64,000 nt of DNA from Lenzites betulinus (taxonomy: Eukaryota > Basidiomycota > Agaricomycetes > Polyporales > Polyporaceae): the NCBI GenBank assembly GCA_022264855.1, contig JABYQU010000059.1, forward strand, positions 62,001-126,000, written 5' to 3'. The notes under the pieces were generated by a model that saw nothing but the letters and a program-made list of their open reading frames with translations, had not been told where the DNA came from and did no database searches. Below are positions 30,159 through 41,200 of the stretch, piece after piece. The position numbers and the translations under genes were made by a program. Positions within the stretch are counted from its first letter, which is position 1. Each line of letters starts with the position of its first letter.

Positions 30159-33100
30159 ACGGACTTGTGGCGGCGGCGACCCGCGCCGCACGCGTCGTTG
30201 CGTCCTGCCGGCTGTGGGGCGGGGTGCCATGGACATGCGCTGCCATTGTGCCCGCGATGGGGGGCTGGTGGAAGGTGTGGACCCTTGTATGATACATTGA
30301 ACCTAATATGTACATTAGCCGTTGCTTTCGTCGCATTCGCTTCATACCAGGGACGTGTGCCGCCGCGGTTGTGGAGCACAAACCTCGCGGACTGCCTAGA
30401 AGAGTGCCTCGTGGTGGCTATTCCTGCACGACCCGCGATAGTACACTACGACGTGCTACGGAATGGACCCAAGACTGTCTGTGGGGCGTTCGAGTGGCCA
30501 GGAAGGCTCATGCGTCTACAGACCGTCAACCAAGGCCAATGGACCGTTCAAATATTTCAATCAAGCGCTCCAGCAATATATCGACCTATAGTAAGCTTGA
30601 TGCATTGCCTACAGACGCTCTGGCCACCACGTTCTGCCGTAACATAGCAAAGACCTGTATCTGCATAGCGACCAAGCCCCCACACTCTGGCTGAAGGTAG
30701 GCTTCCTCTAACTCTCCTGTTTGCTCCGTTCTGACACTCCAGTGGCAGAATTCGCACGGCTGTCCCTTCCACCATATCCCCTTCGAACGTAAGCCGCGAG
30801 CCAAAGCATCTATTCCTGTCTCTGAACGCCGCTACACCGATAGAACCACATGAGGGAGGCATTCACGAGGTCCTTTGCGCGCCACCCCCTCAAGCCGCGA
30901 AGAAGACCAAGGAGCAGGTCGCCGCCGCCCACCTTGCGTCCCCCGTCATTGCGCCACACACCCCAAACTAATACCGACTACTACTAGACTGCAATAAAAC
31001 GCCTCTACGCAGGCGCCGCACCCCCAAAGCCACCTGCGCGGTGGACGCTCCCGCAACTTGTCAAAGACGCCCTGGCCCCTGAACCACAGCCGACGCACGC
31101 ACGAACACGAGGCCGCGCTGCCATCAGCACACTGCACACATCCAAACGTAAACGGAGCGGCGAACCACCCAAACCCCGATTGGCAGGAGTGGCCCGGTGT
31201 CCTATGGCAGGCTCGGGCAGTGGGCACGCGCGCACGGCGTGCCGCAGGTGGCAACGGCGGATTGTCCGCTGCGCGTGAGCGTGTGTATCAACGACTCGAG
31301 CTCGGACGCGGAGCCAATGCCATGCGCGGAGCACACAGGACAGGGGACGGGCGACCGGGACAATGCAGCGGGTGGCACGCGCAGACGTGCGCCCGGTACG
31401 GACGTGTTTCGCGAACCCGGTGCACGCGTGCCTCCCACGCCCAAATTCGATCCACATTTCGCCCTCGACGCACGCACGCGTGCGCACGGAGCGGCCGTGC
31501 CACCCTCGAACCGCACCACGAGGATCAGGGCAGGCAAAGCAGCCGCGAGACGTCCCGCGCGCTCCGCGCCGCCAGGTTCACGAAGTTCGACGCGGAAGTG
31601 CGGACTTTCCACTGGCACTAGTACTGGCGTGCGGGAGGCTGGACGCGGCGCGTGCCCGCGGGGGCGCGACAAAGTTGTTTTGCCGTGGGCAATGGTGCCG
31701 TTCTCAGGCTCGCTCCCGGCGGCGCGGGCGCAGAGATCGATTGGGAGCCCTCGATATCGATTGTGTGCCAACGGTGCCACTAGATTATGTACATGCATTA
31801 CATACAGCCTCAGGGGGCGCCATGCCGGCAGCAGCCTCCTCGCTGAGGGAGTCCGCCCCCGGGGGAGCGTGCGCACGGTGCGATCTCGCATCTCGATTGT
31901 GATTGTGATGGATGGCGAGCAGTACGTACGTACTGACCGGAACCACTTGCATGGGCGGGCAGTGGCCGCAGAGGGACGCAAGGGGATGCAGCGGAATGCA
32001 TCAGCCGTGGATCATTGGCATGATCATGGATGCGCACAACTGGTTACTGGTGCAGGGCTCGCCATAGCAAATGATCGCAATGTTCGCACGAGACAACGCT
32101 CGAGACACGGCGCGGCGCGGCGGTGCGCGGGCGGCGACTCGGATTCCATTGTCGACGCTGCATCGCTGATGATCCACCCGTCATGCAATTGCCCGGTTGG
32201 CGGGTTGGCCACTTACCCACTTACCCAAATGCGCACTGCACACACGCGTGAGTTGCCTCGGACGGACGGCCTGCGCGCCATCCGTGTGCGAATGATGTGT
32301 CGTCGTCGACTCAGCCAGGGCCCGCCCGCGTGCACGACTGAATAGCGGGATCTTCGACCCCCTCTTCCCAGTGGTTCCATCGCGTCTCGGCGGCAGAAGC
32401 GTCCCGAAGCGGCTAGCGGCGTCGGAGGTCACCAACACGTAAAGCGGCAAGCGGGGCCCAGCACCCAGCCTGAGCCTGAGCCTGAGCACTGTCGGCGCGC
32501 GCGCCCGTGCTGCTGCGGACGGCCGGACCTGTCGTGGCACCCGAAGTATCAGTATCAGTATTAGGATTATGATTACGGGTCGGGTAGGTGGGATTCCCCG
32601 CGGTGGCGCCGCCGGCTGGCGGCTGGGAGGCTGGTATGCCGGATTGCCAGGGCGGGACGGATGCGGCCAGCTGCTGCCAGTGGCGGCTGGAATTAGGAAG
32701 GTTGCGGTGCGGGCACGAAGGCGAATTGGAAACCTTGAGCTTGGAGCTTCGGCTGCTGGCCAGGGTCACTGCGGTCGTCGCTCTGCGGCGATAGCTTGGC
32801 CGCTGGCGGCTCGTCCGCAGGCTGTTCTATACAGGTCGATTATAACGAGCAGTACCGTAGGAGAGTAGAATATATGTGCAAGTGTGTGGCGCCGTGGCGT
32901 AGCGTCGCCCCAGGAGACACCTCCGGCCGTCGACACAAGCCGTCGCCGCGCCACGAAGCCCGCGGGGCCGCGTCCGGGTCCAAACCCACAGCCAGCCAAG
33001 CCGCTCCCTAACGGCGCAACAGCGGCTGCCGTCACGAAGATCGTCGCCCGAAAAAGCTGTGAGAACCGGGGCTCCTCCTCGCCCGCCCCCGCTCGGCCCT

Positions 33101-33165
33101 CTCCCGTCCTGGCCTACCCACAAGCTCTATCCTGTCCCGTCCCGCCCACGAACTGAGGCGCACTG
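30159..33165. other. 3-kb stretch without a confident gene
   Basis: Long open frames on both strands (for example 31197-32345 plus and 31202-31981 minus) overlap each other and read as Arg/Pro/Ala/Thr-rich low-complexity sequence. I take them as a product of GC-rich DNA. Exon-like pieces at 30745-30792 and 30829-30971, separated by a GTAAGC...GATAG interval, could belong to a small unrecognised gene. Short repeats include GAGCCT at about 32468-32486 and AGTATC at about 32546-32562. Confidence 0.45.
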
Positions 33166-35942
33166 CTACCGCCCCTTCTTCGCGGCGAGCCGCGCCCAGC
33201 TGCGCGCCTGCTGGCGCGTGCGCTGCGCCTCCTTCGCGCGCTTCTTCTCCTGCGTCGCGCTAACCGCGCCGCCCTCGCGCTCCTCCTGCGCGGCGGCGGC
33301 CTCGAAGCGCGCCATGCACGCCTCCATCTTCGCCTGGACGAGCGCGCCGTCGTGCCGCGCCGCGGCGGCGGCTTCGGACAGGGCGACGTCCCACTCGAGG
33401 TCGAAGCCCCAGCCGCGCCGTTGGGTTTGGTTTACATTTTGTGGGGAGGAGACTGAGCCCATGTCTGGGGTGTTTTGATTTTGTGCGTCCGGTGCGGGTG
33501 CGGACGCGGAGAGCAGGTCGGCATCCGGGGTGAAGGCGGAGAGCTCATCCGAGGCAGCGACGGACAGCCCGGGAGCAGCAGCGTTGACGGCAGAAGCAAG
33601 CCCGCCCTCCTCGCGCCACCACTTAATGAACCACACTGCGGCGCGCGCAAGGTCCGGGACGCCGCCCCTTTTCAGCATACAGAGCCTCCTTGCGAGGCGC
33701 TCGAGGAAGTCGTAGATGTCCACGGCGGGGGGCGAGTCCGGCGGGAGGAGCCGCAGGTACGCGGGCGCTGGAGATGTGGCGGCGTGCAACGGGATAGGGA
33801 TGGGGATGGGGATGGGAACGGAAGGCCGCGGAGAAGGTGGACGTGGATGGCGGAAGGCGCATGGGACATGGGGCCAGGGGATAGCACAAAGGGGCAGGGG
33901 AAGGGAAGATGGACGGGGCGCAGGAGCACGGGAAAGCGCGAGGGCAAGAGGGCAAGAGAGAGGGGAAAAAGGAAAGCAGGGGGCGTCAGCCGCGGGTTCT
34001 AGTGGGGAAGGCGTGCACGAGGCGCGGCGCACTCACCGACAGGGTCCAGCACGTTCAGCCGGTACAATAAATACGACGCGAGCGTCTCCGTGTCGTACAA
34101 GCCCTCCTTGATCCCGGCTGTTCCCGCGCCGCGGAGAGTTCAGCATCAGCCGTCAGCACATCAGCTCGGACGCGGGGCCAGAGCGGGTAGCAAGGAACGG
34201 GGGCGAGCGGGGAAGCAGGGGAGCGGGGGAGACCGGAAAGACAAACAGACAGAGACTGCAGGCTTACCTATGAGCGCGAGCTTGACGCCGCGTTCGGCGC
34301 CCTTCTCGCCGTTGCCCAGGAAGGGCAGCATGACGCCGGGCGAGTCGTACGCGTACACGAGCGGGTCCACAGACAGTTTCAGGCGCGTCGAGAGCACGCG
34401 CGTCATGCCCGGGTGCGCGGACGTGCGCAGCGCCTTCGGCGTTGCTGCGAATGCGCATGCGGCGCGTGAGCGGGCGATCACCAATATACATACACGAAAT
34501 GGTTGAACGGGGGCGGAGACTCACGCCCGGCGATCCCGATGTTGCGCAGCGCGTTCAGCAGCGTCGACTTGCCCACGTTCGGCATCCCGACGACGAGCAC
34601 GTTCAGCTCGGGGCGGTGCGGGTGTTCCTTGGCGAGGTCTGCGTTTGCGGCGGGGCGGGAGGTGAGCCGTCAGAGCCGCGGCCGATAAATATCCGGGACA
34701 TACTGACTAGGAGCTCGTTCAAAGCTTTGATGTCGCGCGCGCGGTTCCACGACGCGAAGAATGTGCGCTGGTCCGGGTACTTGTTCGCCATCGCCCGTTG
34801 GAACGGCTGCGGCCATTTTATTAAAATTTATTAGTGGATCTGACCACTGGCGGGTGCGCGTGCTGCTCCCACCTTGATCCCCCATTCCGGCACCAGGTCG
34901 CGCTTGCTGAACACGACGACTCGCTCGCACGCGGGTGCGAAGCCGGAGCCGTCTAACGGTGCGACGGCGTTGGATGCGGAGAATTCCGTGAGGATACCTT
35001 TACCGCGTTCGCGACGCCACTTTTGCAGGGCACCTGTGTGACGAAGGCATTAGGTTGTGCTCAGAGCTATTAGACCACACGAATACGAAGACGAGGACCG
35101 CGCAAACGAAGTGGTCCAATTCGCAATACACGCACGACGCGCCCGCCCAAGCAGATCTGTCAGCGAGTGGACGGCGAAGCGGGTCCTCAGTACATCGAAG
35201 CAGCCACGACACATCTGATAGATGACGCGCAGAAGCACCGTGCGGTCCAAAATTTTCCACCTGATAATCCGCACGGGAGAAGGACGATGGGGCTCTGTGA
35301 TTAATGCCACACACACACTGTGTCGGTCCCTGCCCGTCCAATTGCACCGGCGGGAGGCACAGGCGGGCTGTACACCGATATTTGGCACGGGTACATTACA
35401 CCGACAACCCGCCTCGCACGCCCGCTAAAATCCCCAGTGGGCCGTTTATGTCTCCGCTGCACTGGGAGCCACTACACCTCCCGAGTCACAGTGTACAGGC
35501 AGTGCGCCACAGCCCCGACTTCTCTCTTCCTTGCCCGACCGGGCGGATCCTCGGAATCCACTTCGCGCACAGGCCCACCCCAGCATCCCAGAGCCATACG
35601 AGCGAAGAGAGCACTGGAGAGGAGCGGGCGAGGAGCCAGGCACAGGCACCCAAACTGGCCAATGGGGCCGCACGCACCTTCGAAGTTCCGGTTGATGCTC
35701 GTGAGCGGGAGGCGCGCGTCGCGCAGCTCGAGCACGACGTCCGTCTTGTTGAGCAGCGCGGGGAGCATGCGCTGGAACTGCAGCATGTGCCCCGGGAACC
35801 ACGACGGCGGCGCGGGCAGCGGCGGGAGCGGGATGGGGCCGCGCATCGTCGACTTGGCTGAGTTGCGGGGCTGCTGCTGATGGTGGTGAGTCGCGGGGCG
35901 TGACCAGGCGGGCGTGCGGTTTGATCCCGGGTAGGCGAGCAC
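33166..35942 (-). CDS. MTG1: Mitochondrial ribosome-associated GTPase MTG1
   Basis: Circularly permuted (YlqF/RbgA-type) GTPase for mitochondrial large-subunit assembly. In order: PSWFPGHMLQFQRMLPALL, then a LNKTDVVLELRDARLPLTS segment, ALQKWRRERGKGILTEF, VVVFSKRDLVPEWGIK (G4-like), the P-loop GMPNVGKSTLLNAL, MTRVLSTRLKL (switch region), YDSPGVMLP (G3), EKGAERGVKLAL, and a C-terminal helical domain ending ARSWARLAAKKGR. The order G4-G1-G3 is typical of the family. The start is either 35942 (with a presequence-like leader) or 35846 (MRGPIPLPPLPAP). The intron after the first exon (35677-35034) is about 640 nt, far longer than the others. A GGGGAT simple repeat (about 33791-33817) lies in the last intron. 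Confidence 0.9.
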
Positions 35943-37541
35943 CGCAGAGCCGTCCTAGGAAGCACACAACACAGCAGGCTGCGCTTGAGAGCACAGGCGG
36001 CGGAGAGCGAGCAGCGGGCAACGGTGGACGAGCGGTACTAGTAACAGAAGGAGAAGGCGGAGGCGGAGCGGAGGAAGGCGCGGCGCGTCAGAGCTTGCGC
36101 TTAGCGCCTATGGGCGCGTCCTGCCGCATCGGGCGATTTAGGTTCGCGCACGCGGAGCTGGAAGCTGAGATTGCCCAGAGCAGCCGCCGCGAGCCGAGCG
36201 CGAAAGCGGTGCACGTCGTCGCGTCGCGTCCGAGTCGCTGCTAGTCATGTGTAGTAGTACGACGCGCCGCCGGCGGACGCGGACGCGCACGGGACGAGGC
36301 GAGGGCGGACGGGGGCAGACGTGCGCGGTGGCGGCGGGGGGTGTGATCGCGGGCTGTGTCACGGTCCCGCAATAGCACTAAGCACGGCGCACACTCGATC
36401 GGCGCGATCCCTGTTTCGATCAGTACTGGCGGGGACACACTCCCTGAGACTGCGTGCGCGTCGAGGGCAGCGGGATATTCGACGGCGACATACTGGTACT
36501 GCGGAGGAGGGTGCGGCAGGCCGACGCGGAGTGAGTAGGGTGGCGCGGGGGCGGAGCATGCGGGAGAACTGCAGTTCCGTCGCATCGTGTGCACTGCAGC
36601 CAGACCAGCCTCGGTGGCTAAAGCTCGCGAACTCGGGCGAGTCGCGACTCACCGCAACTGCCCCGGTGTCCACTGCCCACTGCCCACTGTCCACTTCGCA
36701 CAATGCCCAATGCACAATGTTCAGTAACCGGACCCAGACCCCACGGCGGCTTTGTGGGTGCCCAGTGGCAAATTGCCAAATCCCAGCGCGACGCGCCAGG
36801 CTAGCGCTCCTAGGGCCATCTCGATTGGTGTGTGCCAGGATCCATCGCGCCCGAATCTCTGATATCAGGTGGCGCACTAGCGTAGCATATCACACGCGGG
36901 CGGCCGCGTTGACGTGGGTCCTGGCATCGATTGGCGTCGATGGTGGGAGCGGCGTGGGCCCGTGCGGGGGCGCTGTGGGGCTGCCCGGCGATGACAGCAT
37001 ACGAGGAACACAAAGGCGCGGCGGGCGGCGGACACGGCGGACGCGGGGCGGGGTAGGTAGGGGCACAATCAGCCAAAATCGGATTGGGGCAGGTCAGCAG
37101 TATCATACAATGTCGAGGCATGCGCGGCAGCGACGAGATTACGGACCGGGGAACAATGGAGGGACAATGGCGTTTGTACAGGGAGGGCAGACGCTGACGC
37201 ATTCCAGGGGGGCATAACCATGGAGATTTCTTTCGACGACGGCTGCATGGGAAACGACATATGTATACAAGATGTTTGGCGGCGGAGGTGGAAGCCCTGG
37301 CGACAATATGCACAGATGAAATACACGCAAAGAAGAAACGGCCCGAGGAAACGGTCTCGCGACAGAGGGAATAAACCAGCCAAGAGTATATGGGGTTTGG
37401 TATGTGTAGGGAGCAATGAGCGTAAATAGCAGCATGGACGGGGACGTACGGTACGCGGGGGAAAGCACTGGACAGCAGCATGCATCTGGCGCGAGAATGA
37501 GACGAATCGAACCGCAAACAAAGGCGGGGCACGCACCACAT
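35943..37541. other. 1.6-kb intergenic stretch, no supported gene
   Basis: Upstream of MTG1 and downstream of the basic protein gene. Open frames such as 36321-37217 (plus) and 36810-37541 (minus) overlap each other, lack domains and are rich in Arg, Ser and Pro. TGTCCACTGCCCACTGCCCACTG-like short repeats occur at about 36667-36700. Confidence 0.45.
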
Positions 37542-38282
37542 CTAGACCCACCCCTCCTTGCCGACGCCGATGGCGTCGAAGTTCTTCCCGCTCCGCGTCT
37601 TGCGCTCCGGAAGGATCGTGGCGACATCGAGGTTGATTAGCTTCTCGGACGGCGGTGGCGAACCCTCTACCCAGCCCTTCCAGCCCTTGCGCGCGGCCTG
37701 CCGCTTCTTGCGGGCCTTCTCCTTCTTGGGCTCGGTGGCGTCGGTCTCCACGCTCGAGTTGCGACCGTTGATGTCCATGTGGTCGTAGTCGTCGGGCGTG
37801 TAGGGCCGCTTGGAGGACGTCGCGGACGTGCGGGAGGAGATGGACGGGCCGGGGGTGGTCGGCGGGGACGAGGGCATGGGCGGGGGCGAGAACGACGCGG
37901 AGCGGTGGAGGGTGGGGATGACGATCTGGGGACGTGCCTGCCAGAAGGAGGAGGCGCGGGGGAGGGGCAGCGGGGGCTTGGCGGCGGCGATGAGGGTCGG
38001 CGGCGCGGTCGCGGAGGTCGACGCGACGGGGAGGGCGGGCTTCTCGAGGGCCCTGGGGGCGGGCTTTGCGCGTTTCTGGAGCTCTCTGTCGCGCTTTTCG
38101 CGCTGCCTGTCCTTCTTCTCGCGCCGCTTGGCTCTACGCGCCTCCTGCTCCTCCTCGGTGAGCTTTGGGGTGGGGACGCCGTTCAGGAGGGTGGTGAGGA
38201 CGTCGCGCGGGTAGCGGGGCTCGAAGGCGCCGGCGAGGACGGCGGTCGCGGTGCGTCGTCTTTTGTAGGGGTATGCGGACAT
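37542..38282 (-). CDS. Basic protein of unknown function
   Basis: A single-exon 246-residue frame that looks genuinely coding: it begins MSAYPYKRRRTATAVLAGAF, has a strongly charged helix (EEEQEARRAKRREKKDRQRE) at about 45-75, a Pro/Ser-rich middle, a second Lys/Arg cluster (KKEKARKKRQAARKGWKGW) and a conserved-looking end (LPERKTRSGKNFDAIGVG). The two basic clusters suggest a nuclear or nucleolar protein; that is inference. No family recognised. Confidence 0.65.
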   Translation of the reverse strand: MSAYPYKRRRTATAVLAGAFEPRYPRDVLTTLLNGVPTPKLTEEEQEARRAKRREKKDRQREKRDRELQKRAKPAPRALEKPALPVASTSATAPPTLIAAAKPPLPLPRASSFWQARPQIVIPTLHRSASFSPPPMPSSPPTTPGPSISSRTSATSSKRPYTPDDYDHMDINGRNSSVETDATEPKKEKARKKRQAARKGWKGWVEGSPPPSEKLINLDVATILPERKTRSGKNFDAIGVGKEGWV

Positions 38283-41200
38283 GGGGACAAAGCGGAGGGG
38301 GGCGGGGCGCGGACGAGGATGGGGGAGGGAAGAAGGGCAAGGGCGTAGCAGAGCGTGGAGAAGATATAGGTCTGTTGTATTCTGTTACGGCAATGTGCGG
38401 CGCCAATTCGAGTAAATAGATTACATAAGGGCGAACGTTCCACGCAGGCTTCTATCGCGCGGGTTCTGGCGACTGCCCGCGTAGGGCGAGCACCAATCTG
38501 ATTTCAATCTCTCTGCACAGCACCTCGACAATCCCATTGTCGTCGTGGTACGCATGGGGCACGCGCAGGCAGCGAGCGGTGTGCGCACGACGGCCCAGTG
38601 GCCATCCTGGCCGTGCGCACGACGACCCACTCGCCCACCGCCTGACCGCGCCGTATCATTCCATTCACCAACAGACGTAAACCCCTGTCTTGGTGATCTA
38701 CCACACACTCGGAAAGTTGGGCTGCATGGCACGCCCCGCCGCCAGGCTCCAGCCTGTGGCGTGGCAACTGCCCGTCTAGCTGCCTTGGGCCGGCCGGCGT
38801 CTGGCCGCGACCCCGTCCAAAATTAATATTCGCCGCGTGCCGAGCAGTGCCGTGCGTTTCAGCGCCCGTCGCCCGCAGCAGCACGCCCTGCGACGGCCCT
38901 CGTCCTGGCACGGCGCACGGCCCACCGCCGGCCACGGGCCCTCCCGCAGAACGCAGCGCAATTGCCCCCAGTGCGCGGAAGTTTGCGCGCGCACGCCCTT
39001 CTTTTGTTGGTGATCATCCTAGGATATATATGGCTGCACGGACCATCGGCTCTCGTCCGCCCTTCTCACGCAGACGGACCCCTTTTGTTCCCAACCGCAG
39101 CGGTCGAGCCAATGCGCGATCCCCACCCGCAAGCCACCGAACCCGGGGCTGTGTGACCTGCGTCCCTCCCATGGCCCCATACCCCCGCCCCTTACGCGCA
39201 CTACACGTACAAGAGCCCACAGTCGGTCCCTCTCCCCGCCCCGCCGTCCAAACACGGCACCCGGGGGCGAGCTGCACCCAGACCCAGTCCTCCATCGGTC
39301 CACCGCCGGTGCCCCGCACTGTGGGACGTCCTACTAGGGTCCTAGGGTCCAGTCCAGCACATGACCGCCACGGCCCCCCGTCCAATTGCAGCGGCGCACG
39401 ACGCATACTATATGTGGCCTTCCTCAACAGACGCGTCCACCGTCGCCGCGTTCGAACATCACGAAGCCCGCGGCCCTCGTGCTCGCCGCCTGCTTCGCCG
39501 ACCGTCTCGCGCCCCATCCGGGCCCTGCGCCGTATGTGCCTGGGGCGGCCTGCGAGGGAAGCGCGGCTGGCGCAACACAGCCCCGCTGCTGCCTTCGCCC
39601 GTCCGCCTTCGCGTCGCTTGTCGTCGACGGCTAGCGGTGCGTCGCTCGCCTCGCCTCCGCCCATGTCCATTCCACATACAGGACAGGCAACTCCCTTGCT
39701 TCTCGTGCTGCGCGCCCTGACGCCCTGACATGGACATCCCACGCGCCCAGCGATCTGCCCCACCCGCTCCAGCCTCCCAGGCGATAGGTGGCGCCCTGCA
39801 CGCCCAGCTGCGGCCGCACACGCCCGATACGATACGCTGCATGCATGCATCCCGTGTGTCCCTTGCGCCCGTCACGCGCCGCGTGGGCCCCGCGACTCGC
39901 CCCGGGAAGGCACCCACAACCGTCCGCGCGCCCGCCAGGCTCCGCATCGCACGCACGCAGGCTGATCTGGGCATCTAGGATCGCCAGCCGCCGCGCGCCT
40001 GCCTGCCGCACAGTGCGCTGCGCTCGCAGTGGCGTGCGTCGGCTACCACCAGCTGTCAGACTTCAGTACTGAGTACTCAATGTCCGGCGTCCGGCAGGCC
40101 TGGGTCTCCCGCCCGTCGTGACTCGCGAGATCAGCTTCCAGCCGCCCGACCGCCCTCGCAAGCGGCGACTCCGCGGCGGACAAAGGCGCAAAGGTCTAAT
40201 GGTCCAGAGGGACAAAGAGACAAAGGGCGTCCGGATCCGGCCCTCGCCGACGCAGGTACAGGCGCGCGCCTCTGGGCTGTTCGCTCGCCCGCCCTTGTGC
40301 CGTCCCGAGGCTCTCCATGCGCCGGCCGAGATGATCTTGCGAATTTACGAATTTACGAATTTACGATTTCGCTAACTTGCGCGGCCTTCTAGCTCCCCGT
40401 GCCCCGCCCCAATCTGGCGAGGCAACCGCCATCCCGGACCTGGGATCTTGGAGCTGGGCCTGCGGCGTGGGGACGTGCGGCGGATCGCGCCTGGTCAGCG
40501 AAAATGGATGCGCCCACATTCCCGCCCGCCCGCCTGCGTGCCCGCAGTTACGGCGTCCCCGCTGCTCGCAGGCGCCTGCACGATGATCTCTCCCGTGCGT
40601 CTTCTCCCGCCTTGTCTGCGCTTGTCGGGTTCCCTTTGTTCGTGTGTCGTCGCGCCGTCGTGCCTTCGCGCCCTTGTCCTTGCATCCTTGTACCGCCGTG
40701 CCGTCGCCGTCATGCCCCCCGCGTATGCATGCACAACGCAGACGGCGGGAAGCACGCGACGCGTCCGCGGGTTCCCGCATCGCGGCTCGGGTGCGATCTC
40801 TGCGGAACGATGACTACTCACTCCCCAGCGCCCAGCACGCAGCACCCCGAGTTCGAGTCAAGTCCCCGCCCGCCCGCCACCCGCCACCCGGCTACTGGGG
40901 GCATCCCGGACGGGGCTCGAGTGCTTCCCGTCGGGGTACGCGTCTGCCAGTGCTTCGGGCGCGAGCTCGCATCGGAGCCTGGATTCGCCGCGCGGGCGAA
41001 TTTTTACGAGGCCCCGTGCTAGTGGGTCGTGGTGACTGGTGGCTAGCCGGCGTGGCAGCCGTCGTGCTCGCGTCCGGGGTGTGGCTCCGGCGTCGGGCGG
41101 GCCGCGCTCCCAATGGCAGTAGGATGGACGACGCTGGACGACGGCGGGAGCAGTGCGCGCCCGTGTGGAGAATTTTGATCTGTGCGGGTGTGGGCCGGGA

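Noticed and set aside
31197..32345. 382-codon open frame on the plus strand (and 259 codons on the minus strand at 31202-31981)
   Set aside because: The two overlap on opposite strands, both read as Arg/Ala/Thr/Pro-rich low-complexity sequence without a domain, and the region is GC-rich with few stop codons by chance.
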